Source of the DNA: Bolinopsis microptera
Lineage: Eukaryota; Ctenophora; Tentaculata; Lobata; Bolinopsidae
Direction: 5' to 3'
Assembly (NCBI RefSeq): GCF_026151205.1
Contig: NC_087075.1
Location: forward strand, 5,851,858 to 5,915,857
Length of the DNA stretch: 64,000 nucleotides
A program made the translations under genes and the position numbers. Position 1 is the first letter of the stretch; each line of letters starts with the position of its first letter. Shown here one piece after another: positions 21,380 to 36,300 of this stretch. The notes below the pieces were generated by a model, which saw only the letters and a program-made list of their open reading frames with translations, was not told where the DNA came from and made no database searches.

Positions 21380-24300
21380 ATGACAGTAGCTGATCCAGAG
21401 CCTGTCGGCCCAGACTTTAAAGAAACGGTACAACTGCAGTTAGACTCGTTCAAGGAAAACACTGACGATGAGGTGAACACGAGAAACATAATTTTCTCGT
21501 TTATTAGTGCTGTCTACAATCTTGTATCATCTTTGAATTCAAATTTCGTCAAAAACCTTTTCATATATTAGGACGCAATGAAACTACCGGACCACGATGT
21601 ATGGGGACTTGCCACCCCATGGCAACATTAAAATATATCGACTCCCCATATCCAAAAAATTTTTAATTTCCTACATTCTCAATTTTTTCGTTTTCTGTGG
21701 CCCACTCGCTTCGCTCGCATAAAAAGTCTTTGTATTCGCGCGGTTCAAAGATTTTTCATGGCGGATTCCAGATTCTCAATTTTACTTTTTTAGGGCCCGG
21801 AATTCTTTTTAATAGATAGTCCTAGGTTACTTTTGGGGGCGAAGCCCCCGAAAATTTTGGAAATTTAAACTAGATTTGGCCTCCTGGAACGAATCTGACA
21901 ATGGAGAACGATTTTAGCATACTTTTTTCTGATTTCAATTTTTATTGGGATAAATTGTCTGGATTCTAGAATCCCTAAACACTTGGCTTAACTAAAGCAC
22001 GAAATAGGAGACAGCATGAAGTATCAAGAGTTTATAATTTTGGCAAAAATGTTTTCTCATCTACTACCATCACTTTCTGCTTTCAAGCTATAAACTAATC
22101 AGGGACGTAGCCAGGATTTTTCTTTGAGGGGGGCTGTCGGCGAGCGAAGCGAGCCGACGCGTCCAAACCAGCTTCGCAGCGAGCGAAGCGAGCAAGCTGT
22201 GGCAGGGGTCTGGGGGCGCAGCCCCCAGCGGGGTCCAGGGGCGGAGCCCCCCGGAAATTTTTTGCGAAACAGGGTGTTTAAGACGACATTTGGCATTAAA
22301 GAAATTTGTAGGACAGCAATAAACTGGGATTGAAAAGAATCAAGTACTCACGTAAATATGGTAACTTCACAACAGCAATCTGCATTCTCCAATCAGAATT
22401 TACGACTTACTCAGGCCTCATCGTCTTAAGATTTTTACATTTCCTACGGTCTAGGGGACACTATTGACTATTTATAGAAGTCTTCTAGAATGTTTGCTTG
22501 GATTTTATGACAGATATTTACTAATCCACAGTTCAAATCTTTGACTGACTGCAGTCATAAACACAGCCCAGTTACCAGGCGACCATGGGGACTAGGGGGC
22601 TTATCTTTTTTCTGGGGTTCGATTTTTTCCGGGGGGGCTGCCGCCCCCCTTGCCCCCCCCCCCCCCCCTGTCTATGTGCCTGAAACTAATACAGGGTTAA
22701 GGGAATTTGGAGAAGGAAGCAAGTATGAGACCAAATATTCAAGAAGTGGTTAGTGGTTACTTGATGCTTAGTGGTTACTTGATGCACAGATTTTGTAGCT
22801 AATAGCAACAAACTTTGGTCTGTGAAACGAAATTTGATAGACTGGATCAGTGGATCCCTGACTGAGGACATTTAAATAACGGACCAGCAACTTTTAGTCT
22901 GCTCTTTCACTTAAATTCCTACTGAAATATTATCGAAAATTCTCAGAGTTGGCTCTCGAATTTCCTACTTTTTGTCAAAAATTTCCTACTTTTAAAAATT
23001 TCCTACATTCTTAGAATGCGAGAATGCGGGTTTTTGGATATGGGATCGACTCTGTTACATCGTTTCCTGTTAATATAAAACTCCGTTACAAAATGAACTG
23101 GGACATAATATGCGGTTGCAGAGTTCTAAGACGAAAATTTCAATGTTGGATGTTACCATGACGACGGTTATCATGACGACGGTTACCATGACCACAACTA
23201 CCCACAGGTACTCCGATTTCCCAGCTGTTTTGAAGCTCACGAACAGAGTTACATTATTGAGGAGGCAAAGAAAATGGGACTGAACGGAAAAAGTATTGGG
23301 AAGAGCTGCAACAAACACGTGTCAATTACCCGACCTGTATCTTACACTGAGGTTATTTTACATTTTGTTATTTCTTAGTTATTTACCAGATCTGAAATAA
23401 TGCGATCTAAAGTTAGAGTCAGTTAGTAAGAATTATTAAAATGGTGCCCATTTATTCCCCATTTTTTGGTCAAATGGACAACGATGGTTTTAACAAAATT
23501 CATATAAAGTTCAATGAATTATGATATCAAATGTTTTATAAAATTCTGGGAGACTACTCTTAATCAAGTGCAATAAAAGCTTCTGAACTGTGTTATTCCA
23601 TAACTAACGTCACTAGTTAATACATTTCAGTGCGACTCACATAACATGAAGTTACGAGATTCAAGTGTCAGCCAGATCCACATGTTATTACGAGACCTTC
23701 CTGTCAAACCTACTGAGCTTACTGATTTACAGGTTAGTTAATTGTTTAATGAGTTAATTGTTTAATTAGTTAATTATTTAAAAGTTAAAATTAGCGTTTG
23801 TCAATCAATGAGTCAAATCAGCGGTTTGATTAGTCGTTGTTTTTTATTTATTATGACAGTATCAACCAATTAGGTGATTTAAAAGTTCCTTACTTGTTAC
23901 TTGTTTATTCAGACATCTTTGCCAATATAAACTTCTAATGAAAAGGAAACTCAGTCTAACTTGTATCATTATAAAATAGATGGCAACGTTATCCTTGTTA
24001 CAGTTACAGTTATCCTTGTTTTACTACGGTGTATGTGGAAATAAAGAAGTCTTAATGAATCGGGGTTTTGTGTGTTCACATAATGTATCTAAAGGCTTAT
24101 TTGGAGAAAGGAAATGACTGTGCTGAATCGGGGTTTTACTGTACATGGTTACGTTTGTGATGAGGGCAGATTAATAAACTGATCAATTATGTATTTAATT
24201 GAATTTATAATTAATTAATCACAGGCACAGGTAGAATATCCAGCGGGGACACAGCAACTTACAAACGCCTCCAACGAGCAAAAGTAAGCTTTGCGGTAAA

Positions 24301-27300
24301 ATACCATTTAAATCAAAATTTGGAAACGTTTTGTACACATTTATTTTTATTTTTAAAAGAGTCCTCTTATTCTAAGAATATATTGTTATTAGAAGCGTGG
24401 CGTGAAGTAAGGAATAGTAAAGAAGTCCCCTTTCACGACAAATAAAATTAAATTGACATAAATATTAAATTAATGATCGTATTTCAATTTAATTTCTTGA
24501 CCACTAAGTTTCCCGTTGTATTGACGATTATCGATTTTGGCAGTCAAAGCAAATTCTTGGTGAAACTAATTATTATCCTGCCAGTTATTTGCAGCTATAT
24601 ATATTTGCATGGCTGCCAAAGGATTATAATGCGTCACAAAATAAGTTATTTTGATTTAATTTGAAAATTGTTTAGCCCCTCAAGCCACAACTCTTTGTTA
24701 CGTAGACCACATGGTAATTTAATGCGCGGCTCGCGCGAGCTTTAGTAAGTGATCACAACACCCAGGTTTTTTGCGATACTCCTTGTTAAAAGTCCATCTT
24801 TTCATCACTTCGATATTAGCGTGTTATGCCGCGCGAAAGGTGAGTCGCACACCTTAACACATTTCTTGGTCCAGATGTGGTGACATCACTCAGCTATGGG
24901 CGAACCCTAAATAGATGATACCTAGTTTGATGATTAAAGTTTTTAAACATTCCTCTCTGCATTCATCTTACAGATTAACCAAGTGATTAATCAAATCTCC
25001 CCCATGCCCAGATTTAAAGATATGAACAGGAGGCAAATGGGGAAACTGTTCAACGCAAATACCATGACTATTCCTAGCAGACCACAAACAACCGATGTCA
25101 ACTACTTAGAAGGTATGTATTGATATATTATAGGTAGTTTCTCAAGCCATTGATCAAATTGCTCGGAGGGGGAAGCCTCTCTCTAGATTCTAGATGTTCG
25201 GCTTCATTACAACCGTGTCCACATTTGATTTAACTCCATAAATAAGGTGTACACAACTAACACAATGTTTGTTTGTAGCTCGACAGAGATTAATGATATG
25301 TCAGAAGAGAGATGTTATCCTGCAGACGGTGATGGAGAACCAAGTGGTGATAATATCGGGGGATACAGGATGTGGTAAAACCACCCAGGTGAGACAAACA
25401 CTGATTTTATCGTTTTTTTTTCTGGCTTACAGTTCTCAAGTAACGGGAGTAACAGATCAGTGAGACATCTCGTAACCTTCTGATGGATTATCAGACGTAC
25501 GTACCTAGAAATGTGGAGAGGCATTTGGACGAAAACTATTTTGAGTTGGCTCACTCGATTTTCTCCACCCAAGAAGTGATCGTTGAAATAGCAGAGATAA
25601 GTTTTACTCCCCCCCCCCCCATCTCCATCCTGTTACACTCTTCCACCACACTACCACTACTAACCACTCTTCCACCACAGGTACCACAATACATCCTAGA
25701 AGAAGCTACAGCAAACCAGTCTCACTGCTTCATGTATGTGACTCAGCCACGTCGTATTGCTGCTATAGCTGCTGCTGAACGGGTCTCACAGGTACTTACT
25801 TGTTACTGTAGATAAGTGCTTTAAATTTAGAGTCTACTTTGATCATATGAGATCATAACATAATTTTAAACTAATTACAACACTACAAATCTATTACATT
25901 TATTGAGTATTATGTAACGTGATGGAAACGTTTTAAACGGGTAAAAGCCGATCCAAACCCTGGCTCCATAACATTAACCCATTAGGGACGATAGGGTCGT
26001 TTTTATGACCCACCTTTTCTAGACGAAAAACCAAATTACTAAACGCTATAACGAATCTATAGCATATATACTCAAAATTTATTGGGCTTCATTATATGTA
26101 GCCCAATAAATTTTGAGCATATATGCTATAGATTCGTTATAGCGTTTAGTAATTTGGTTTTTCGTCTAGAAAAGGTGGGTCATAAAAACGACCCTATCGT
26201 CCCTAATGGGTTAACATGAACGTCTCCTTTAAATATGTATTGAAAAGCTCTAATAGTACAGTGCAGTGGTGCGAGAAAAACTAATTCCATTGTTCGACTA
26301 AATGGATTATTTTCACTAAATACTTAAATAAAATTGTATATTGCAAATATAGTAAAAACATTCAGTTTTAAACTTTTAAAAGCTTTTCCTGGTATACCGT
26401 GCCAACAAGGAACTCGCCCCTTCTTAAACCCTTAGTAGACTTTCCGGATATATTACATCTGTCCTTTTAAGACATTTTGTTGGACTTTATACCTAGTGCT
26501 GAAACCTTTTTGCTTGATGTTGATATTCATACGTGGCTATTTTTGGTAGGGGCGCCATTTAAGGGCGAATTCTCGGTACGTGCCTGAGTATTGCAATTCA
26601 GGAGGCGCCCGATTGTTCGTGCTATTGTATTTAACATGAACTTCATAAGTGTTGGTAGAACATTATTTTATGTTATCAAGTTATATGAAACAATAAAATT
26701 TCAGAGTTCTTTAGATTTTTCTGGAATTATGGTCTATAACAAGGATTCCATTACCTTCATACTTTCCTGTCTCATTACTATGTTAAATGTCTTAAAGTAT
26801 TTTACAAGCTTTATAATTAATATGTTAAATGTTTTTAAGTATCATGTAAGGTTTGTTATGTTAAATGTTTTAAAACTTATCATATAAGGTTTGAAGGGGT
26901 AAGGTTTTGAAGGCGTTGAGACTCGACCATGTGCATTGCTCATGTTTACCTCGCACAGTTTTGTGTTTTTCGCTCCAATTTTGCTTACCCTGACCCTTAA
27001 CGATTAGGGATGCTGTCCCGCACCCTTATCACTGAATTTATTCTGACACTCCATATTTTTTCAATGTCCTATTTTATAAACGTCCGATAGCTGTTCTAAA
27101 ATGAACGCAGTTAGAAAATCAGTACTTATTTAAAATTTTTCAATGCAGGACATTTCGGCCCGTTTTGAATATGCAAGGCATAATTTTATCACAAGAGAAT
27201 TAGAGATCAATTACAGATGGATAACTCATCACGTGGGGACTATATGACAAAAGGAATGTAATCATCAGGTATCTCGCACCTAACAATTGGTTTACTTGTT

Positions 27301-30300
27301 TGAACATTTGACGCATTAAAAATCGCTGAAAAAAGCTGGTCTGGAAATATTTTTGAATGTGGAATGTTAAACTGATAGTTGGATAATATCCGGTTGGAAG
27401 AGACAAGGACAAATGAAACAGGAAGTTAGGAATGTAGGCACATTTTCGGGGTCAACGCCATCTTCAGGCTCAAATTATTTGTTATATATAGTAGTGTTGA
27501 AAGTATTAAAAGTATTATCCAACTATGAGTATTTCAATCATGAGACTAATAAACAGCGAACTACTCCATCATTTGGAATGTTAAAGTTAAACGTTTAGTT
27601 TCTTCCACCTTTGGTGAAACGTCAAGTCACCATTCCCTTCTTTTCTCAGTTGCTCTTCTCCCTTGATCGCCTACCATGACCATGACAAAATTTCTATTAA
27701 GCAATCCAATTCTAACAGGAACACCAAAGTATTTGGACCTGTTGAAGCTAACCAATTACCAAAGGTATGTTCAGTTCTGCATACTTAACTGTAAAACTAG
27801 GCTCATCGGATTAAGATTTACCATGCTATATGAATCAACATTCAAGTAGGATACTTCAGCAGCTATGTTGAAAATGCAATTTTAAAGAATCCCCCACGCC
27901 CATCACTTTTATTCTGAGCGACTTTTTGAATTGACCACTTATTTGTTGGCCACAAACTGGATAAGTAATTTAATTTAAATTAAACTGCCGTTTAAAACGA
28001 ATGCTTTTACGTCGCTTTTTTATTGAAACAATTAATGCTTGTTACTAGATCATATTAATGAACGTCTCGTCTCCTTAATTGATTACAATTTGCTCGAAAT
28101 AGAGACACTGATCTAAGTTCGCTTAAATAGCTATAATTCTTCCTAATGTTCTGAATCAACGATTAAAGTGGTCGTGGTTACGTTTTGTTGGAACATAGCT
28201 GGTAAATATCCTGAAGTAAGCGAAATCATTGATTAGCACTCATTAGGCTTTATTAATCTAATGAATGAAAATACCCAACCCTGTACTGTCAAAATCCTCT
28301 TTTAAACGTAGATTAAGAAATTTTGTAATGCGTTTCAATTTAATCCGGTGTTTTTCTGAAGTCTTTCAATTTGAGGTTCCAAGGGTTCGCGAAGCCCTCT
28401 CTGCATACCTTGACAGTTAGCATATGTGCCTTAATTTGGATAGAATTTCTACAATTTGTGATTTTTTATCAGACTCGAGGGTTAACTGTGGGCCAGCCTC
28501 TATTAAACTGGCATCCCCCTATTAAAATTATTCCTCTATATCGGATGTCGGCAAAGTTTTAAAACCGACTAACACTGTAACTGCAGTGTTATTTATCAGT
28601 TATTTATCATTTGACCAACCTTTGGTATTCTATCGGCACAATCGTTGAGTAGTGTACTAGCTGAATCGTGGTTTCACTCCTTCAACAGATATAATATACG
28701 TTCACTGTCAACAGATAACTGACGGTCAGTACTTTGATTATAAAGGCGTATGTTTGCGCAGATTGTCTTCATATTGAAGTAGGCACGCACGCGCCACGCA
28801 GCACGCACGATAGGTCACCCGTATTTAGTATGTCATGCTTTCAGTCAGTCATTAATCCTTACAATTAATTATTGTTACTTTTGGTAACATGTCGTGGGAC
28901 GTGAAAAAAATGTGTGTCAATCTTTGAAGCCTGGAAATCATAATTCACTGACAAACGTGTCACTTGTCAGCAATGCCTTATTTGGTAACGTGTGAACGAT
29001 CCTCAATGAGTTTCAATTATTATTACGTTACGAAATTCAACGCATACACAGTATCGCTTCAGAATTAAAATATTAACTATAACGACTCCTGTCATAATTA
29101 GGTGCAAGGTCATATATATATTATATATTGAGTTTAAACTCACGGACACGTTCATTGAAGTTTGAGGAAATTGGTAAATTTCTAAAACAGCGTTTTTGAC
29201 GATAGTGGTTTACTTTTAACAATTATTAATCTAGCGTGTTCATAAGTTCTGAACATTAGCCACGTGACCCATACTCCCATATGCACTGCTCAAAAATAAA
29301 ATGTATTGCTTTTAGGCACTATTATGTAAAAAATGTCACATTTTTGTGACATTGTTTACCATAGCTGCCCAATTAGCATTTTTTGGTCTAAAATATAGTA
29401 GATTAGGTCAATCTAACAATTATGATACAATGTAGGCCTAAAGGGCAGTGATCGAACGGCTTTAAGGCAACATTTCGTAAACTTTGTCACACTCAGAATA
29501 CGGGACCTCTTTTCTACTGTGAGGTGTCCTCAAAACCCTTTCAACTCATTATTTGATAGTTCTTCTGCCAATCATAGCCCTAAAATATGTTGTTTTGGAA
29601 AATTAACAAATACATGCACTTGGCTATTGGGAAATGATGTAAATTCTGTCACATTATATGGAATTTGAAATTCTGGGTGAATTTCCGAAATCATTTATAT
29701 CTGATTTTGGTTTGGAAGGCGGGAAAACTCTATATGAGGACGATACACGGATACAGTTGATTGAAGTATAGGGCAGTTGATGTAAACATCGTCACAAAAT
29801 GATACGAAATCGTAAATGGACACGTTCATGTTGAAGTTTAAGGATATTGGTAAACCAAAAAAAATAACGTGTTCAGAAGTTCTGGACATTAGCCACGTGA
29901 CCCATACTTCCATATGCACTGCTCAGAAATAAAATTTATTGTTTTTAGGCACTATAATGTAAAAAATGTCACATTTTTGTGACTGTGTTAACCATAGCTG
30001 CCCAATTAGCATTTTTTTGGTTTAAAATATAGTAGATTAGGTCATTCTAACAATTGTGATACAACATTTGGCTAAAGGGCAGGGATCGAACGGTTTTAAG
30101 GCAATATTTCGTAAACTTTGTCACACTCAGAATACGATACCTCTTTTCTACTGTGAGGTGTCCTCAAAACCCTTTCAACACATTATTTGATGGTTCTTCT
30201 ACCAATCATAGCCCTAAAATATGTTGTTTTGAAAAGTTAGCAAATACATGCACTTATTGGGAAATGATGTAAATTCTGTCACATTATATGGAATTTAAAA

Positions 30301-33300
30301 TTTTGGGTAAATTGCCGAAATCATTTATATCTGATTTTGGTTTGGAAGGCGGGAAAACTGTATATAAGGACGATGCACGGATAGAACTGATTCAAGTATA
30401 GGGCAGTTGATGTAAAAATTGTCACAATAATAATAAGGGCAGTTGATATGAAAGAAAATCTATCTAACTAATGCAATGGCTGATGTGACGAAATTTACAT
30501 TTTTTTGAACTTATTTTGAAGAAACATGCCTCGATTAGAATTCAATATTCTTCCAGGAATTATTAGTAGGTTATTATTCAGCAAATCAGAACTCAAGTTT
30601 AACAATTCTGAGTTTAATTTTACTAAGTTACCGAAATGTGACGAAATTCACTTTTCCTGCCCCAACAGTATAATTTCAATGTGATGAAAAATGGGCATGG
30701 GTTTCTATATTTCCTTATCTCTGAATTAATCATTTCAAACTATAATTAGGACTGTTGATGTGAAAGAAAGTGTATCTAAATTTTACAATGACGTATTTGA
30801 CAAAATTTACATTTCTTGACCCTATTTTGAAGAACCATACCCCGATTAGAATTCAATATTCTTCCAGGAATTATTAGTAGGTTATTATTCAGCAGATCAT
30901 CAGAACTCAAGTTTGACAATTCTGAGTTTAATTATACTAAGTTACCGAAATGTGACGAAATTCACTTTTCCTGCCCCAAAAGTATAATTTCAATGTGATG
31001 TAAAATGGGCATGGGTTTCTATATTTCTTTTATCTCCGAATTAATCATTTCAAACTATAATTAGGACTGTTGATGTGAAAGAAAATGTATCTAAATTTTA
31101 CAATGACGTATGTGACGAAATTTACATTTCTTGACCCTATTTTGAAGAACCATACCCCGATTAGAATTCAATATTCTTCCAGGAATTATTGGTAGGTTAT
31201 TTTTCAGCAAATCAGAACTCAAGTTTAACAATGCTGAGTTTGATATCACTAATTTACCGAAATGTGACGAAATTTACTTTTCCTGCCCCAACAGTATAAT
31301 TTCAATGTGATGAAAAATGGGCATGGGTTTCTATATTTCCTGTATAAATCCATTCCAACTATAATAAGGGCAGTTGATATGAAAGAAAATCTATCTAACT
31401 AATGCAATGGCTGATGTGACGAAATTTACATTTCTTGCCCCTATTTTGAAGAATCATACCTCAATTAGTATATAATGTTACTTTATCACCATCACTATGT
31501 CGATAAATTAGTTATTTTGCCAACACGGAGCAAATAAAGTTATTATTTTTTTTTGTGACGAAATTTACAAATTTTTACCCTGTTCAGGTGTTGAAATTTA
31601 TCCAATGTTAACATATCACATTATCACTGCCATATAATAATTTATATGACCGGCGTATGGTTGAAATATTGTTAATTGACCCATAGTACGTAATATAGGG
31701 TGTTTAAGTTGGTATACTAATATTTACTCAATTTCACACATGTTGAGATATCATACAAATTTATGTGACTAAATTTACCTATTTCTGCCTTCTGTATTTG
31801 TATTTGCCTATAACAATGAAATATGTGAACAATTCCAAACACATTCAGCTCACAAAATAATGCTAGACTGTTCGGCATTTCTTGTCAGGATGTCATAAAC
31901 ATCCCTCATATAAATTTCTTAAATGTGTGACAGAGTTTACATGGAGCTACCATTTAAGGAAAAAAGTCGCTAAATATGTAGATAATAGTCATATACAGCT
32001 ATTCTATGAATTGGAAATTCGAAAATTTGGTCAAACACGGCAACAAGGGGTCCATATAAACTCCGTCACGTTTTTATAGTGTGACAAAGTTTACAACTCA
32101 CTGCCGGCCGCATTTAAGCGATATCTTATCGTCTGATATAGATATCGTTATGCGACAAAGTTTATCTAGAGGATGAAACGATTATCTTAGGGTAAGAGGG
32201 TTTATATAGTTTCATAGTGTGACACATTTTACATCATCGTGCCGTTCAGTAGGGTCACTAATATTTACCAATATCCTCAAACTTCAATGAACGTGTCCTT
32301 AAGTATTTTGATCCTACTCGATGCATCGGCACATTTTTTATGTTAAATTCCGTTAAGTGACAATTATTGTTATTAATTTTAATGCTATTCTTACTGACCT
32401 ACTCTAATTCTTAGCGCTTTTCAATATTATTTCAACCATTTCTAACTAACCTTGCTCATTGACGTTTGTGCCCAAAACCTATCGTTTTTAGTATAATCTA
32501 CATCAAAATAAAGATAATCATTTTAGCACTGAAACCGACAATGTCAGAATCCACCTTGAATGCAGGTTACTCCGTAACAAAGAAGACCCTAACAATAGAC
32601 CCCAACACGGGCGACCTAACCATAGAGACATCCATGAGCCCCACATCTGACGGTTCAACCTCACGACGTTTCTCCGCAAGCAGCTTCACCAGGATGTCCT
32701 CCGCTACGTCCCAGGACTTGGAATCTGTGTTTAACAGAGGTATGGTTCCGAGGGTTTACAGGAGACCCAGCAGCTCCTCTACAGCTCGCCGTGTTTCCAG
32801 CTCCAGTGAGTCGTCCTCGTCTAATGGTTCCAATGGTTCTTCTTCTTTTCGTAAGTTTACGATTAAAGGAGGGTCTCCGGACACCCAGTTCCAACTTCTG
32901 AAGAAATTACTGCCGCAGCTGCAGCAACTCCACGACCGCACCCAAAGTCATTTTGAGCTTTGAATCGAACAAACATGACGCGATGTATGAACGATAATCG
33001 ATATTGATGTTGTGATATTTATTTGAGAGTGATTTGTAATTTGAAAATGATATTGTTACAACTTAAAAGTATAGCATTCTGTTAAAAATTGAATGGGTGT
33101 AGATTTTTTTGTCAGAATTCTAGAATAATCCAATCCACTTAAGTATTAATTACAATTAAATCTATTAATACACACGGATCAAGTGTTAAATATTATATAA
33201 ATACATAACATACATTTAATCACATTCCCCTGGCGTCGTACCATAAAAACTAGTAAATTAATCTGTGAACAATTGAACATTTTATGTGATCACCATGACC

Positions 33301-36300
33301 ACACAACATGTGACCACCATGTGACTAACATGTGACCAACATGTGACCACCATGTGACCACACAACATGTGACCACCATGTGACTAACATGTGACCAACA
33401 CATGGCCACACAACATGTGACCACACAACATGTAACCACCACATGTGACTAACATGTGACTAACACATGACCACACAACATGTGACCACCATGTGACCAC
33501 ACAACATGTGACCACCATGTCACCACACAACATGTGACCACCATGTGACCACACAACATGTGACCACCATGTGACTAACATGTGACCACCATGTGACTAA
33601 CATGTGACTAACATGTGACCACACAACATGTGACCACACAACATGTGACCACCATGTGCATTGTGCAGTGACCAACACATGACCACACAACATGTGACCA
33701 CACAACATGTGACCACACAACATGTGACCACACAACATGTGACCACACAACATGTGACCACACAACATGTGACCACACAACATGTGACCACCATGTGACC
33801 AACACATGACCACACAACATGTGACCACCATGTGACTAACATGTGACCACACAACATGTGACCACACAACATGTGACCACCACATGACCACACAATGATC
33901 TTCAGGAGAGAGGTGAGAGAGTGGGTACGAGTGTTGGCTACCAGATCCGACTAGAGTACCGTAGTACCCAGAAGACGGTGTTAACCTACTGTACCAATAG
34001 TGTCCTGCTACGAGCTCTGATGTTGGCAGGCCCTCACGATTGTCTTGAGCAGGTACTTATAGTTATCTAGATAGCGTTAGTTTATACGTTGAGCAGGTAC
34101 TAGTTATGAAGATAGGTATAGTTTATACTCACTTTATAGGTTATAGGTTCAGTTCATAGGTCTATGTTATTATATATTTAGTTTGAATTACTAAAAAATA
34201 CTTTTGGAAGATCCGTCTTCAAATATTTCAGAAATGTTGAAATATTTCAATATTTTGCATTTATCTCCTCCCAATCAAATATTTGTTTTTGAGTTTCTTA
34301 ATTTAAATTTATAAAAGCAGGAAGTTTCTAATACTAAATAAAATATTTTCCGTTCAAGAAAGAATTTAACAAAAGAAATCATACAACAGCTTCTTCTTGT
34401 TAATAATAATTGAACTATAAAATCTTATAAAGATGGGCCGTTCTCGAAATATTTTAACCAAGCGTCAAAATGTTTTGCTAAATATGTTATCGATAGATTG
34501 ATGATTGTCGGTATCAACTTATCAGCAAAGCTAATCAGTTGATGAATAAATCTTTCCTTATCTTCTTGGCGCAGCTCAGGAAAAAAATAAGAAGAAAATA
34601 AAGCCATGTTTTAAAAGATATGAGTGGTGACAATAAAAACCAATAAAATCAAAAAACACCAACTCAATCAGAAGGCGTGTAACAGAAATTGGCCCAATTC
34701 TCCTAAAAACGGCGTTCCAGTTACCATAATCCAAACATATATTTTAAATATAATCTAACTATACGTATATTCTATTATACGTATATTCTATTATACGTAT
34801 TATATCCTATTAAACGTATATTCAGTTTGATTTTAACAAAATTACAGACTGGTATCTTGGGTCTGAACTCCTGATAAAACATTTTCTCTTTGAACAGGTG
34901 GAACTTCTCTTCTCAAACTAGATATAAACCCGTTGATTTGACTGCTAGAGTGGTCGTAAATAGTCATCATAGGAGCGAAAATAAAGTCAAACAAAGCCGA
35001 GTTATACAGTATAGGATTAATCATAGAATTCAGAGGTAAAATTATAACCGAGAAAAAGGGATACCAATCAGTCGCATCTATGATCTCACCAAAATGCATA
35101 AAACAGACAATGGTAAATGGGGCCCACGCTAAGAAATCAGTGAAAATTATGAAAGCTATTTTAGCCTGAAGTTTCCTGGCCTGCGCGTCCCTCTTGGCAT
35201 TGTTGTTGCTAGAACTTCCCTTACTTCGTTTGTGTATCAGGATATAGTTAGTTGTTATCACCAGGAAGCAGAGGAAGTTAATGATGAGAATGGAGAGAGA
35301 AAATTCTTTTTGTGGGTCTGACTGTGTAACCAAATACTTGAAAACGCACACTCCTGCATTTCCGTAAAAGTGAACGGCTTCTCCTTTAACACCTGCAGCA
35401 ATATTCTGTTAGAAAAAGGTTACCAATTTATCAAAAAAATTCGTCATGAAAATGCCGAATTATTTTTCAAAACCCCGATTCACGGACTGTTCTGAAAGCA
35501 ATTTAAAGATTTAAAATTACCTCCTTGATCGTCTGAGAACATAGTTGCGGTTATACGTTGAATAGTTTGCCAGGTAAGGGGCCCAGTTTTGTATCTCCCA
35601 TAGTAAGATCCGAACACAGAATAATGAGTAGACTTAGAAACAGAAGCAGTGAAGAGAGGGTTCTCGTGGTAGTATAACCCGTTGACAAAGTAGTCACCTA
35701 ATGCAGGTGTGAGAGGAACCAGGGCAATGACTGTGGAGCAGAAGATCACGGCGAATGCCGTTAAAGTCACTTTTAAGATTGACTTGGTTGTTCTGGCTAA
35801 ATCTGCCACAGTTTTACGAGATGACACGGTTATCAGTCTGCTTATACTCAAGGCTGCCATGGAAAAGAGAGAAACCTGTGAAGCTATCGTGTTGACGACC
35901 CCTAAACCCTTGCACCCTGAAGCTGATAGCCAGTGAAACTTTTCTTTGCAATATCCAGTTCCATAAGATCGATTTAGGTAGGCGATTGTTAGCAGATAAC
36001 ACCCCATCAGCAAATCACTCAAGGAAATTAACAGTACCATAACCCAGGTTATCAAAGCGGGATAAGTTTTGGTCTTTCTTAGTTCGTTCACGGAGTTCCA
36101 CACTGCTGCTGTATTGAGTATCGCCGATAATCCACCAGTCATCCAGGAAAATATTTCAAGTGCTAAGTTACCTAAGATCATTCGCTTTGGAGTTGGACAC
36201 TGAGTATTACACTCATCTGAATAGTCAGCGCAGTCATAAACATCGTCACAAAGAGCCGATAGAGGGACCACAGTTTTAGCAGTAGCTTTGTTCTGGCACA

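Noticed and set aside
22099..22333. Frames with repeated [23 protein letters not shown] sequence
   Set aside because: They arise from the CGAGCGAAGCGAGC palindromic words of a GC-rich repeat read on either strand.
24225..24283. Extra YTHDC2 exon between exons 3 and 4
   Set aside because: It has acceptor and donor dinucleotides, but inclusion shifts exon 4 into an early stop. Direct joining keeps phase and homology. Kept only as a low-confidence feature.
33384..33893. Long minus-strand frames (up to 123 codons) with [16 protein letters not shown] repeats
   Set aside because: They are translations of the ACCACACAACATGTG minisatellite in all three minus frames. No start, splice or composition signal supports a protein.
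33290..33895. CRISPR-like array
   Set aside because: The units are contiguous without unique spacers, and the genome is animal. It is a minisatellite.
34425..34607. 60-codon minus-strand ORF ([20 protein letters not shown]...)
   Set aside because: Hydrophobic and short, with no similarity, splice context or conserved neighbours that I can see. Composition alone is not enough.
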